From the NCBI GenBank assembly GCA_914767715.1, contig OU612070.1:13285501-13349500 (forward strand): a DNA stretch of 64,000 bases, written 5' to 3'. The notes beneath the pieces were generated by a model. The model worked only from the letters and a program-made list of their open reading frames with translations. It was not told the origin of the DNA and ran no database searches. The DNA is from Membranipora membranacea (lineage: Eukaryota > Bryozoa > Gymnolaemata > Cheilostomatida > Membraniporidae). This document shows, piece by piece, positions 1 through 12,612 of this stretch. The position numbers and the translations under genes are program-made. The first letter of the stretch is position 1; every line of letters starts with the position of its first letter.

Positions 1-223
1 GTTCTCCGTCAGCGTCCGTTTTAATTAGGGCAACTTTTGCTATAAAAAAACATGCCAAACGGCAGCATCGAAAAATTAAATCTCTGTTGGATTCTTATCA
101 AACTCCGACCAGTTCAAGCTCTTATTGCCCTCATTCAACACGCCGAATATTGGAATCCTCGGATTAACAGGCGGGTCACAATGCTGACTTGAAAATCCAA
201 AAATTATACCAAGGGAGGGTATC
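1..223. repeat. Partial satellite unit at left edge
   Basis: The window opens inside a unit, at the GTTCTCCGTC segment (about unit position 113), and runs to the unit end at 223. It matches the unit at 19311-19645, including the AGGGCAAC variant and the later GGCGGGTCACAATG variant. The duplicated block therefore began before the window. Confidence 0.95.
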
Positions 224-1229
224 ATGCTTTTTTTTCGGCCAGATCAATAAATAGATTTGCTTCTAACTAACCTCATAAGGAGGAGCAACTCCTGCTCATC
301 CCGAATCTGCAGACCGTTTGGCTCTGCGGCTTTTCGTTCTCCGTCATCGTCCGTTTTAATTAGGGCCACTTTTGCTATAAAAAAACATGCCAAACGGCAG
401 CATCGAAAAATTAAATCTCTGTTGGATTCTTATCAAACTCCGACCAGTTCAAGCTCTTATTGCCCTCATTCAACACGCCGAATATTGGAATCCTCGGATT
501 AACAGGGGGGTCACAACGCTGACTTGAAAATCCAAAACTTATACCAAGGGAGAGTATCATGTTTTTTTTTCGGCCAGATCAAAAAATAGATTTGCTTCTA
601 ACTAACCTCATAAGGAGGAGCAACTCCTGCTCATCTCGAATCTGCAGACTGTTTGGCTCTGCGGCTTTTCGTTCTCCGTCAGCGTCCGTTTTAATTAGGG
701 CCACTTTTGCTATAAAAAAACATGCCAAACGGCAGCATCGAAAAATTAAATCTCTGTTGGATTCTTATCAAACTCCGACCAGTTCAAGCTCTTATTGCCC
801 TCATTCAACACGCCGAATATTGGAATCCTCGGATTAACAGGGGGGTCACAACGCTGACTTGAAAATCCAAAAATTATACCAAGGGAGGGTATCATGCTTT
901 TTTTTCGGCCAGATCAAAAAATAGATTTGCTTCTAACTAACCTCATAAGGAGGAGCAACTCCTGCTCATCTCGAATCTGCAGACCGTTTGGCTCTGCGGC
1001 TTTTGGTTCTCCGTCAGCGTCCGTTTTAATTAGGGCCACTTTTGCTATAAAAAAAACATGCCAAACGGCAGCATCGAAAAATTAAATCATTGTTGGATTC
1101 TTATCAAACTCCGACCAGTTCAAGCTCTTATTGCCCTCATTCAACACGCCGAATATTGGAATCCTCGGATTAACAGGGGGGTCACAACGCTGTCTTGAAA
1201 ATCCAAAAATTATACCAAGGGAGGGTATC

Positions 1230-1564
1230 ATGCTTTTTTTTCGGCCAGATCAAAAAATAGATTTGCTTCTAACTAACCTCATAAGGAGGAGCAACTCCTG
1301 CTCATCCCAAATCTGCAGACCGTTTGGCTCTGCGGCTTTTCGTTCTCCGTCAGCGTCCGTTTTAATTAGGGCCACTTTTGCTATAAAAAAACATGCCAAA
1401 CGGCAGCATCGAAAAATTAAATCTCTGTTGGATTCTTATCAAACTCCGACCAGTTCAAGCTCTTATTGCCCTCATTCAACACGCCGAATATTGGAATCCT
1501 CGGATTAACAGGGGGGTCACAACGCTGACTTGAAAATCCAAAAATTATACCAAGGGAGAGTATC
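1230..1564. repeat. Satellite unit missing from the second block copy
   Basis: The unit is marked by GCTGTCTTG just upstream (1188-1196), CATCCCAAATCTG inside, and GGGAGAGTATC at its end. The second copy jumps from a unit like 894 straight to a unit like 1565, with the exchange point between 1136 and 1193. Units with the CCCAAATCTG marker preceded by GCTGTCTTG also stand at 41075 and 55140. The unit is therefore probably ancestral and was lost from the second copy, not gained in the first. Confidence 0.8.
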
Positions 1565-1899
1565 ATGCTTTTTTTTCGGCCAGATCAAAAAATAGATTTG
1601 CTTCTAACTAACCTCATAAGGAGGAGCAACTCCTGCTCATCCCGAATCTGCAGACCGTTTGGCTCTGCGGCTTTTTGTTCTCCGTCAGCGTCCGTTTTAA
1701 TTAGGGCCACTTTAGCTATAAAAAAACATGCCAAACGGCAGCATCGAAAAACTAAATCTCTGTTGAATTCTTATCAAACTCCGACCAGTTCAAGCTCTTA
1801 TTGCCCTCATTCAACACGCCGAATATTGGAATCCTCGGATTAACAGGGGGGTCACAACGCTGTCTTGAAAATCCAAAAATTATACCAAGGGAGGGTATC

Positions 1900-3571
1900 A
1901 TGCTTTTTTTTCGGCCAGATCAAAAAATAGATTTGCTTCTAACTAACCTCATAAGGAGGAGCAACTCCTGCTCATCCCGAATCTGCAGACCGTTTGGCTC
2001 TGCGGCTCTTCGTTCTCCGTCAGCGTCCGTTTTAATTAGGGCCACTTTTGCTATAAAAAAACATGCCAAACGGCAGCATCGAAAATTAAACCTCTGTTGG
2101 ATTCTTATCAAACTCCGACCAGTTCAAGCTCTTATTGCCCTCATTCAACACGCCGAATATTGGAATCCTCGGATTAACAGGGGGGTCACAACGCTGACTT
2201 GAAAATCGTAAAATTATACCAAGGGAGGGTATCATGCTTTTTTTTCGGCCAGATCAAAAAATAGATTTGCGTCTAACTAACCTCATAAGGAGGAGCAACT
2301 CCTGCTCATCTCGAATCTGCAGACCGTTTGGCTCTGCGGCTTTTCCTTCTCCGTCAGCGTCCGTTTTAATTAGGGCCACTTTTGCTATAAAAAACATGTC
2401 AAACGGCAGCATCGAAAAATTAAATCTCTGTTTGATTCTTATCAAACTCCGACCAGTTCAAGCTCTTATTGCCCTCATTCAACACGCCGAATATTGGAAT
2501 CCTCGGATTAACAGGGGGGTCACAACGCTGACTTGAAAATCCAAAAATTATACCAAGGGAGGGTATCATGCTTTTTTTTCGGCCAGATCAAAAAATAGTT
2601 TTGCTTCTAACTAACCTCATAAGGAGGAGCAACTCCTGCTCATCTCGAATCTGCAGACCTTTTGGCTCTGCGGCTTTTCGTTCTCCGTCAGCGTCCGTTT
2701 TAATTAGGGCCACTTTTGCTATAAAAAAGCATGCCAAACGGCAGCATCGAAAAATTAAATCTCTGTTGGATTCTTATCAAACTCCGACCAGTTCAAGCTC
2801 TTATTGCCCTCATTCAACACTCCGAATATTGGAATCCTCGGATTAACAGGGGGGTCACAACGCTGACTTGAAAATCCAAAAATTATACCAAGGGAGGGTA
2901 TCAAGCTTTTTTCTCGGCCAGATCAAAAAATAGATTTGCTTCTAACTAACCTCATAAGGAGGACCAACTCCTGCTCATCCCGAATCTGCAGACCGTTTGG
3001 CTCTGCGGCTTTTCGTTCTCCGTCAGCGTACGTTTTAATTAGGGCCACTTTTGCTATAAAAAAACATGCCAAACGGCAGCATCGAAAAATTAAATCTCTG
3101 TTGGATTCTTATCAAACTCCGACCAGTTCAAGCTCTTATTACCCTCATTCAACACGCCGAATATTGGAATCCTCGGATAAACAGGGGGGTCACAACGCTG
3201 ACTTGAAAATCTAAAAATTATACCAAGGGAGGGTATCATGCTTTTTTTCGGCCTGATCAAAAAATAGATTTGCTTCTAACTAACCTCATAAGGAGGAGCA
3301 ACTCCTGCTCAACCCGAATCTGCAGACCGTTTGGCTCTGCGGCTATTGGTTCTCCGTCAGCGTCCGTTTTAATTAGGGCCACTTTTGCTATAAAAAAACA
3401 TGCCAAACGGCAGCATCGAAAAATTAAATCTCTGTTGGATGCTTATCAAACTCCGACCAGTTCAAGCTCTTACTGCCCTCATTCAACACGCCGAATATTG
3501 GAATCCTCGGATTAACAGGGGGGTCACAACGCTGACTTGAAAATCCAAAAATTATACCAAGGGAGGGTATC
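1900..3571. repeat. Nested 9-unit repeat, first member
   Basis: Five units (1900, 2234, 2568, 2903, 3238) match the units at 4913-6584 at a constant offset of 3,013 bp (nine units minus two bases). Shared markers are GGCTCTTCG, GAAAATTAAACC, AAAATCGTAAAA, AAAAAACATGTC, AAATAGTTTTGC, ATCAAGCTT with GGAGGACCAAC, and the seven-T run. Private changes in this member include TTTGCGTCTAAC near 2269 and TTTTCCTTC near 2343. The two members are therefore older than the 19-kb duplication. Confidence 0.88.
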
Positions 3572-4576
3572 ATGCTTTTTTTTCGGCCAGATCAAAAAAT
3601 AGATTTGCTTCTAACTAACCTCATAAGGAGGAGCAACTCCTGCTCATCTCGAATCTGCAGACCGTTTGGCTCTGCGGCTTTTCGTTCTCCGTCAGCGTCC
3701 GTTTTAATTAGGGCCACTTTTGCTATAAAAAAACATGCCAAACGGCAGCATTGAATAATTAAATCCCTGTTGGATTCTTATCAAACTCCGACCAGTTCAA
3801 GCTCTTATTGCCCTCATTCAACAAGCCGAATATTGGAATCCTCGGATTAACAGGGGGGTCACAACGCTGACTTGAAAATCCAAAAATTATACCAAGGGAG
3901 GGTATCATGCTTTTTTTTCGGCCAGATCAAAAAATAGTTTTGCTTCTAACTAACCTCATAAGGAGGAGCAACTCCTGCTCATCTCGAATCTGCAGACCTT
4001 TTGGCTCTGCGGCTTTTCGTTCTCCGTCAGCGTCCGTTTTAATTAGGGCCACTTTTGCTATAAAAAAGCATGCCAAACGGCAGCATCGAAAAATTAAATC
4101 TCTGTTGGATTCTTATCAAACTCCGACCAGTTCAAGCTCTTATTGCCCTCATTCAACACGCCGAATATTGGAATCCTCGGATTAACAGGGGGGTCACAAC
4201 GCTGACTTGAAAATCCAAAAATTATACCAAGGGAGGGTATCAAGCTTTTTTTTCGGCCAGATCAAAAAATAGATTTGCTTCTAACTAACCTCATAAGGAG
4301 GACCAACTCCTGCTCATCCCGAATCTGCAGACCGTTTGGCTCTGCGGCTTTTCGTTCTCCGTCAGCGTCCGTTTTAATTAGGGCCACTTTTGCTATAAAA
4401 AAACATGCCAAACGGCGGCATCGAAAAATTAAATCTCTGTTGGATTCTTATCAAACTCCGACCAGTTCAAGCTCTTATTGCCCTCATTCAACACGCCGAA
4501 TATTGGAATCCTCGGATTAACAGGGGGGTCACAACGCCGACTTGAAAATCCAAAAATTATACCAAGGGAGGGTATC
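2568..4576. repeat. Four-unit repeat of the TAGTTTTGC / AAGCTT unit pair
   Basis: The two-unit string 2568-3237 recurs at 3907-4576, offset 1,339 bp (four units minus one base). Markers are AAATAGTTTTGC, CAGACCTTTTGG and AAAAAAGCATGCC in the first unit, and ATCAAGCTT with GGAGGACCAAC in the next. It occurs a third time at 5581-6250. Confidence 0.85.
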
Positions 4577-4912
4577 ATGCTTTTTTTTCGGCCAGATCAA
4601 AAAATAGATTTGCTTCTAACTAACCTCATAAGGAGGAGCAACTCCTGCTCATCCCGAATCTGCAGACCGTTTGGCTCTGCGGCTTTTTGTTCTCCGTCAG
4701 CGTCCGTTTTAATTAGGGCCACTTTTGCTATAAAAAAAACATGCAAAACGGCAGCATCGAAAAATTAAATCATTGTTGGATTCTTATCAAACTCCGACCA
4801 GTTCAAGCTCTTATTGCCCTCATTCAACACGCCGAATATTGGAATCCTCGGATTAACAGGGGGGTCAGAACGCTGTCTTGAAAATCCAAAAATTATACCA
4901 AGGGAGGGTATC

Positions 4913-6584
4913 ATGCTTTTTTTTCGGCCAGATCAAAAAATAGATTTGCTTCTAACTAACCTCATAAGGAGGAGCAACTCCTGCTCATCCCGAATCTGCA
5001 GACCGTTTGGCTCTGCGGCTCTTCGTTCTCCGTCAGCGTCCGTTTTAATTAGGGCCACTTTTGCTATAAAAAAACATGCCAAACGGCAGCATCGAAAATT
5101 AAACCTCTGTTGGATTCTTATCAAACTCCGACCAGTTCAAGCTCTTATTGCCCTCATTCAACACGCCGAATATTGGAATCCTCGGATTAACAGGGGGGTC
5201 ACAACGCTGACTTGAAAATCGTAAAATTATACCAAGGGAGGGTATCATGCTTTTTTTTCGGCCAGATCAAAAAATAGATTTGCTTCTAACTAACCTCATA
5301 AGGAGGAGCAACTCCTGCTCATCTCGAATCTGCAGACCGTTTGGCTCTGCGGCTTTTCGTTCTCCGTCAGCGTCCGTTTTAATTAGGGCCACTTTTGCTA
5401 TAAAAAACATGTCAAACGGCAGCATCGAAAAATTAAATCTCTGTTGGATTCTTATCAAACTCCGACCAGTTCAAGCTCTTATTGCCCTCATTCAACACGC
5501 CGAATATTGGAATCCTCGGATTAACAGGGGGGTCACAACGCTGACTTGAAAATCCAAAAATTATACCAAGGGAGGGTATCATGCCTTTTTTTCGGCCAGA
5601 TCAAAAAATAGTTTTGCTTCTAACTAACCTCATAAGGAGGAGCAACTCCTGCTCATCTCGAATCTGCAGACCTTTTGTCTCTGCGGCTTTTCGTTCTCCG
5701 TCAGCGTCCGTTTTAATTAGGGCCACTTTTGCTATAAAAAAGCATGCCAAACGGCAGCATCGAAAAATTAAATCTCTGTTTGATTCTTATCAAACTCCGA
5801 CCAGTTCAAGCTCTTATTGCCCTCATTCAACACGCCGAATATTGGAATCCTCGGATTAACAGGGGGGTCACAACGCTGACTTGAAAATCCAAAAATTATA
5901 CCAAGGGAGGGTATCAAGCTTTTTTTTCGGCCAGATCAAAAAATAGATTTGCTTCTAACTAACCTCATAAGGAGGACCAACTCCTGCTCATCCCGAATCT
6001 GCAGACCGTTTGGCTCTGCGGCTTTTCGTTCTCCGTCAGCGTCCGTTTTAATTAGGGCCACTTTTGCTATAAAAAAACATGCCAAACGGCAGCATCGAAA
6101 AATTAAATTTCTGTTGGATTCTTATCAAACTCCGACCAGTTCAAGCTCTTATTGCCCTCATTCAACACGCCGAATATTGGAATCCTCGGATCAACAGGGG
6201 GGTCACAACGCTGACTTGAAAATCTAAAAATTATACCAAGGGAGGGTATCATGCTTTTTTTCGGCCAGATCAAAACATAGATTTGCTTCTAACTAACCTC
6301 ATAAGGAGGAGCAACTCCTGCCCATCCCGAATCTGCAGACCGTTTGGCTCTGCGGCTTTTGCTTCTCCGTCAGCGTCCGTTTTAATTAGGGCCACTTTTG
6401 CTATAAAAAAACATGCCAAACGGCAGCATCGAAAAATTAAATCTCTGTTGGATTCTTATCAAACTCCGACCAGGTCAAGCTCTTATTGCCCTCATTCAAC
6501 ACGCCGAATATTGGAATCCTCGGATTAACAGGGGGGTCACAACGCTGACTTGAAAATCCAAAAATTATACCAAGGGAGGGTATC
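4913..6584. repeat. Nested 9-unit repeat, second member
   Basis: This is the partner of 1900-3571 at an offset of 3,013 bp. Private changes include TGCCTTTTTTTCGG at 5583 and CTTTTGTCTCTG near 5673. The pair is repeated again as 20987-22658 and 24000-25671 in the second block copy, with the same private changes. Confidence 0.88.
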
Positions 6585-8929
6585 ATGCTTTTTTTTCGGC
6601 CAGATCAAAAAATAGATTTGCTTCTAACTAACCTCATAAGGAGGAGCAACTCCTGCTCATCCCGAATCTGCAGACCGTTTGGCTCTGCGGCTTTTCGTTC
6701 TCCGTCAGCGTCCGTTTTAATTAGGGCCACTTTTGCTATAAAAAAACATGCCAAACGGCAGCATCGAAAAATTAAATCTCTGTTTGATTCTTATCAAACA
6801 CTGACCAGTTCAAGCTCTTATTGCCCTCATTCAACACGCCGAATATTGGAATCCTCGGATTAACAGGGGGGTCACAACGCTGACTTGAAAATCCAAAAAT
6901 TATACCAAGGGAGGGTATCATGCTTTTTTTTCGGCCAGATCAAAAAATAGATTTGCTTCTAACTAACCTCATATGGAGGAGCAACTCCTGCTCATCCCGA
7001 ATCTGCAGACCGTTTGGCTCTGCGGCTTTTCGTTCTCCGTTAGCGTCCGTTTTAATTAGGGCCACTTTTGCTATAAAAAAACATGCCAAACGGCAGCATC
7101 GAAAAATTAAATCTCTGTTGGATTCTTATCAAACTCCGACCAGTTCAAGCTCTATTGCCCTCATTCAACACGCCGAATATTGGAATCCTCGGATTAACAG
7201 GGGGGTCACAACGCTGACTTGAAAATCCAAAAATTATACCAAGGGAGGGTATCATGCTTTTTTTTCGGCCAGATCAAAAAATAGATTTGCTTCTAACTAA
7301 CCTCATAAGGAGGAGCAACTCCTGCTCATCCCGAATCTGCAGACCGTTTGGCTCTGCGACTTTTCGTTCTCCGTCAGCGTCCGTTTTAATTAGGGCCACT
7401 TTTGCTATAAGAAAACATGCCAAGCGGCAGCATCGAAAAATTAAATCTCTGTTGGATTCTTATCAAACTCCGACCAGTTCAAGCTCTTATTGCCCTCATT
7501 CAACACGCCGAATATTGGAATCCTCGGATTAACAGGGGGGTCACAACGCTGACTTGAAAATCCAAAAATTATACCAAGGGAGGGTATCATGCTTTTTTTT
7601 CGGCCAGATCAAAAAATAGATTTGCTTCTAACTAACCTCATAAGGAGGAGCAACTCCTGCTCATCCCGAATCTGCAGACCGTTTGGCTCTGCGGCTTTTC
7701 GATCTCCGTCAGCGTCCGTTTTAATTAGGGCCACTTTTGCTATAAAAAAACATGCCAAACGGCAGCATCTAAAAATTAAATCTCTGTTGCATTCTTATCA
7801 AACTCCGACCAGTTCAAGCTCTTATGGCCCTCATTCAACACGCCGAATATTGGAATCCTCGGATTAACAGGGGGGTCACAACGCTGACTTGAAAATCCAA
7901 AAATTATACCAAGGGAGGGTATCATGCTTTTTTTTCGGCCAGATCAAAAAATAGATTTGCTTCTAACTAACCTCATAAGGAGGAGCAACTCCTGCTCATC
8001 CCGAATCTGCAGACCGTTTGGCTCTGCGGCTTTTCGTTCTCCGTCAGCGTCCGATTTAATTAGGGCCACTTTTGCTATAAAAAAACATGCCAAACGGCAG
8101 CATCGAAAAATTAAATCTCTGTTGGATTCTTATCAAACTCCGACCAGTTCAAGCTCTTATTGCCCTCATTCAACACGCCGAATATCGGAATCCTCGGATT
8201 AACAGGGGGGTCACAACGCTGACTTGAAAATCCAAAAATTATACCAAGGGAGGGTATCATGCTTTTTTTTCGGCCAGATCAAAAAATAGATTTGCTTCTA
8301 ACTAACCTCATAAGGAGGAGCAACTCCTGCTCATCTCGAATCTGCAGACCGTTTGGCTCTGCGGCTTTTCGTTCTCCGTCAGCGTCCGTTTTAATTAGGG
8401 CCACTTTTGCTATAAAAAAACATGCCAAACGGCAGCATTGAAAAATTAAATCTCTGTTGGATTCTTATCAAACTCCGACCAGTTCAAGCTCTTATTGCCC
8501 TCATTCAACACGCCGAATATTGGAATCCTCGGATTAACAGGGGGGTCACAACGCTGACTTGAAAGTCCAAAAATTATACCAAGGGAGGGTATCATGCTTT
8601 TTTTTCGGCCAGATCAAAAAATAGATTTGCTTCTAACTAACCTCATAAGGAGGAGCAACTCCTGCTCATCCCGAATCTGCAGACCGTTTGGCTCTGCGGC
8701 TTTTCGTTCTCCGTCAGCGTCCGTTTTAATTAGGGCCACTTTTGCTATAAAAAAACATGCCAAACGGCAGCATCGAAAAATTAAATCTCTGTTGGATTCT
8801 TATCAAACTCCGACCAGTTCAAGCTCTTATTGCCCTCATTCAACACGCCGAATATTGGAATCCTCGGATTAACAGGGGGGTCACAACGCTGACTTGAAAA
8901 TCCAAAAAGTTATACCAAGGGAGGGTATC

Positions 8930-11900
8930 ATGCTTTTTTTTGGCCAGATCAAAAAATAGATTTGCTTCTAACTAACCTCATAAGGAGGAGCAACTCCTGC
9001 TCATCTCGAATCTGCAGACCGTTTGGCTCTGCGGCTTTTCGTTCTCCGTCAGCGTCCGTTTTAATTAGGGCCACTTTTGCTATAAAAAAACATGCCAAAC
9101 AGCAGCATTGAAAAATTAAATCTCTGTTGGATTTTTATCAAACTCCGACCAGTTCAAGCTCTTATTGCCCTCATTCAACACGCCGAATATTGGAATCCTC
9201 GGATTAACAGGGGGGTCACAACGCTGACTTCAAAATCCAAAAATTATACCAAGGGAGGGTATCATGCTTTTTTTTCAGCCAGATCAAAAAATAGATTTGC
9301 TTCTAACTAACCTCATAAGGAGGAGCAACTCCTGCTCATCTCGAATCTGCAGACCGTTTGGCTCTGCGGCTTTTCGTTCTCCGTCAGCGTCCGTTTTAAT
9401 TAGGGCCACTTTTGCTATAAAAAAACATGCCAAAGGCAGCATCGAAAAATTAAATCTCTGTTGGATTCTTATCAAACTCCGACCAGTTCAAGCTCTTATT
9501 GCCCTCATTCAACACGCCAAATATTGGAATCCTCGGATTAACAGGGGGGTCACAACGCTGACTTGAAAATCCAAAAATTATACCAAGGGAGGGTATCATG
9601 CTTGTTTTTCGGCCAGATCAAAAAATAGATTCGCTTCTAACTAACCTCATAAGGAGGAGCAACTCCTGCTCATCTCGAATCTGCAGACCGTTTGGCTCTG
9701 CGGCTTTTCGTTCTCCGTCAGCGGCCGTTTTAATTAGGGCCACTTTTGCTATAAAAAAACATGCCAAACGGCAGCATCGAAAAATTAAATCTCTGTTGGG
9801 TTCTTATCAAACTCCGACCAGTTCAAGCTCTTATTGCCCTCATTCAACACGCCGAATATTGGAATCATCGGATTAACAGGGGGGTCACAACGCTGACTTG
9901 AAAATCCAAAAATTATACCAAGGGAGGGTATCATGCATTTTTTTCGGCCAGATCAAAAAATAGATTTGCTTCTAACTAACCTCACGAGGAGGAGCAACTC
10001 CTGCTCATCCCGAATCTGCAGACCGTTTGGCTCTGCGGCTTTTCGTTCTCTGTCAGCGCCCGTTTTAATTAGGGCCACATTTGCTATAAAAAAACATGCC
10101 AAACGGCAGCATCGAAAAATTAAATCTCTGTTGGATTCTTATCAAACTCCGACCAGTTCAAGCTCTTATTGCCCTCATTCGACACGCCGAACATTTGAAT
10201 CCTCGGATTAACAGGGGGGTCACAACGCTGACTTGAAAATCCAAAAATTATACCAAGGGAGGGTATCATGCTTTTTTTTCGGCCAGATCAAAAAATAGAT
10301 TTGCTTCTAACTAACCTCATAAGGAGGAGCAACTCCTGCTCATCTCGAATTTGCAGACCGTTTGGCTCTGCGGCTTTTCGTTCTCCGTCAGCGTCCGTTT
10401 TAATTAGGGCCACTTTTGCTATAAAAAAACATGCCAAACGGCAGCATCGAAAAATTAAAACTCTGTTGGATTTTTATCAAACTCCGACCAGTTCAACCTC
10501 TTATTGCCCTCATTCAACACGCCGAACATTGGAATACTCGGATTAACAGGGGGGTCACAACGCTGACTTGAAAATCCAAAAATTATACCAAGGGAGGGTA
10601 TCATGCTTTTTTTTCGGCCAGATCAAAAAATAGATTTGCTTCTAACTAACCTCATAAGGAGGAGCAACTCCTGCTCATCCCGAATCTGCAGACCGTTTGG
10701 CTCTGCGGCTTTTTGTCCTCCGTCAGCGTCCGCTTTAATTAGGGCCACTTTTGCTATAAAAAAACATGCCAAACGGCAGCATCGAAAAATTAAATCTCTG
10801 TTGGATTCTTATCAAACTCCGACCAGTTCAAGCTCTTATTGCCCTCATTCAACACGCCGAATATTGGAATCCTCGGATTAACAGGGGGGTTACAAGGCTG
10901 ACTTGAAAATCCAAAAATTATATCAAGGGAGGGTATCATGCTTTTTTTTCGGCCAGATCAAAAAATAGATTTGCTTCTAACTAACCTCATAAGGAGGAGC
11001 AACTCCTGCTCATCTCGAATCTGCAGACCGTTTGGCTCTGCGGCTTTTCGTTCTCCGTCAGCGTCCGTTTTAATTAGGGCCACTTTTGCTATAAAAAAAC
11101 ATGCCAAACGGCAGCATCGAAAAATTAAATCTCTGTTGGATTCTTATCAAACTCCGACCAGTTCAAGCTCTTATTGCCCTCATCCAACACGCCGAATATT
11201 GGAATCCTCGGATTAACAGGGAGGTCACAACGCTGACTTGAAAATCCAAAAATTATACCAAGGGAGGGTATCATGCTTTTTTTTCGGCCAGATCAAAAAA
11301 TAGATTTGCTTCTAACTAACCTTATAAGGAGGAGCAACTCCTGCTCATCCCGAATCTGCAGACCGTTTGGCTCTGCGGCTTTTCGTTCTCCGTCAGCGTC
11401 AGTTTTAATTAGGGCCACTTTTGCTATAAAAAAACATGCCAAACGGCAGAATCGAAAAATTACATCTCTGTTTGATTCTTATCAAACTCCGACCAGTTCA
11501 AGCTCTTATTGCCCTCATTCAACACGCCGAATATTGGAACCCTCGGATTAACAGGGGGGTCACAACGCTGACTTGAAAATCCAAAAATTATACCAAGGGA
11601 GGGTATCATGCTTTTTTTTCGGCCAGATCAAAAAATAGATTTGCTTCTAACTAACCTCATAAGGAGGAGCAACTCCTGCTCATCTCGAATCTGCAGACCG
11701 TTTGGCTCTGCGGCTTTTCGTTCTCCGTCAGCGTCCGTTTTAATTAGGGCCACTTTTGCTATAAAAAAACATGCCAAACGGCAGCATCGAAAAATTAAAT
11801 CTCTGTTGGATTCTTATCAAACTCCGACCAGTTCAAGCTCTTATTGCCCTCATTCAACACGCCGAATATTGGAATCCTCGGATTAAAAGGGGGGTCACAA

Positions 11901-12612
11901 CGCTGACTTTAAAATCCAAAAATTATACCAAGGGAGGGTATCATGCTTTTTTTTCGGCCAGATCAAAAAATAGATTTGCTTCTAACTAACCTCATAAGGA
12001 GGAGCAACTCCTGCTCATCTCGAATCTGCAGACCGTTTGGCTCTGCGGCTTTTCGTTCTCCGTCAGCGTCCGTTTTAATTAGGGCCACTTTTGCTATAAA
12101 AAAACATGCCAAACAGCAGCATTGAAAAATTAAATCTCTGTTGGATTTTTATCAAACTCCGACCAGTGCAAGCTCTTATTGCCCTCATTCAACACGCCGA
12201 ATATTGGAATCCTCGGATTAACAGGGGGGTCACAACGCTGACTTGAAAATCCAAAAATTATACCAAGGGAGGGTATCATGCTTTTTTTTCGGCCAGATCA
12301 AAAAATAGATTTGCTTCTAACTAACCTCATAAGGAGGAGCAACTCCTGCTCATCCCGAATCTGCAGACCGTTTGGCTCTGCGGCTTTTCGTTCTCCGTCA
12401 GCGTCCGTTTTAATTAGGGCCACTTTTGCTATAAAAAAACATGCCAAACGGCAGCATCGAAAAATTAAATCTCTGTTGGATTCTTATCAAACTCCGACCA
12501 GTTCAAGCTCTTATTGCCCTCATTCAACACGCCGAACATTGGAATCCTCGCATTAACAGGGGGTCACAACGCTGACTTGAAAATCCAAAAAGTTATACCA
12601 AGGGAGGGTATC
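8930..12612. repeat. Eleven- and nine-unit-spaced variant repeats
   Basis: Two overlapping correspondences occur here. The AAAAAGTTATACC insertion plus TTTTTTTTGGCC deletion at the start of unit 8930 recurs at unit 12613 (3,683 bp apart). The second-half markers AAACAGCAGCATTG and GGATTTTTATC of unit 8930 recur in unit 11943 (3,013 bp apart). One unit thus has different closest relatives for its two halves, a sign of exchange inside units. The units at 9598-11607 carry an unusually high number of private substitutions. Confidence 0.7.

Noticed and set aside
1920-2111. Minus-strand 63-codon frames and longer relatives as genes
   Set aside because: They are the reverse complement of the same satellite segment and appear only where single-base indels move a stop. 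There is no recognisable domain and no consistent ends.
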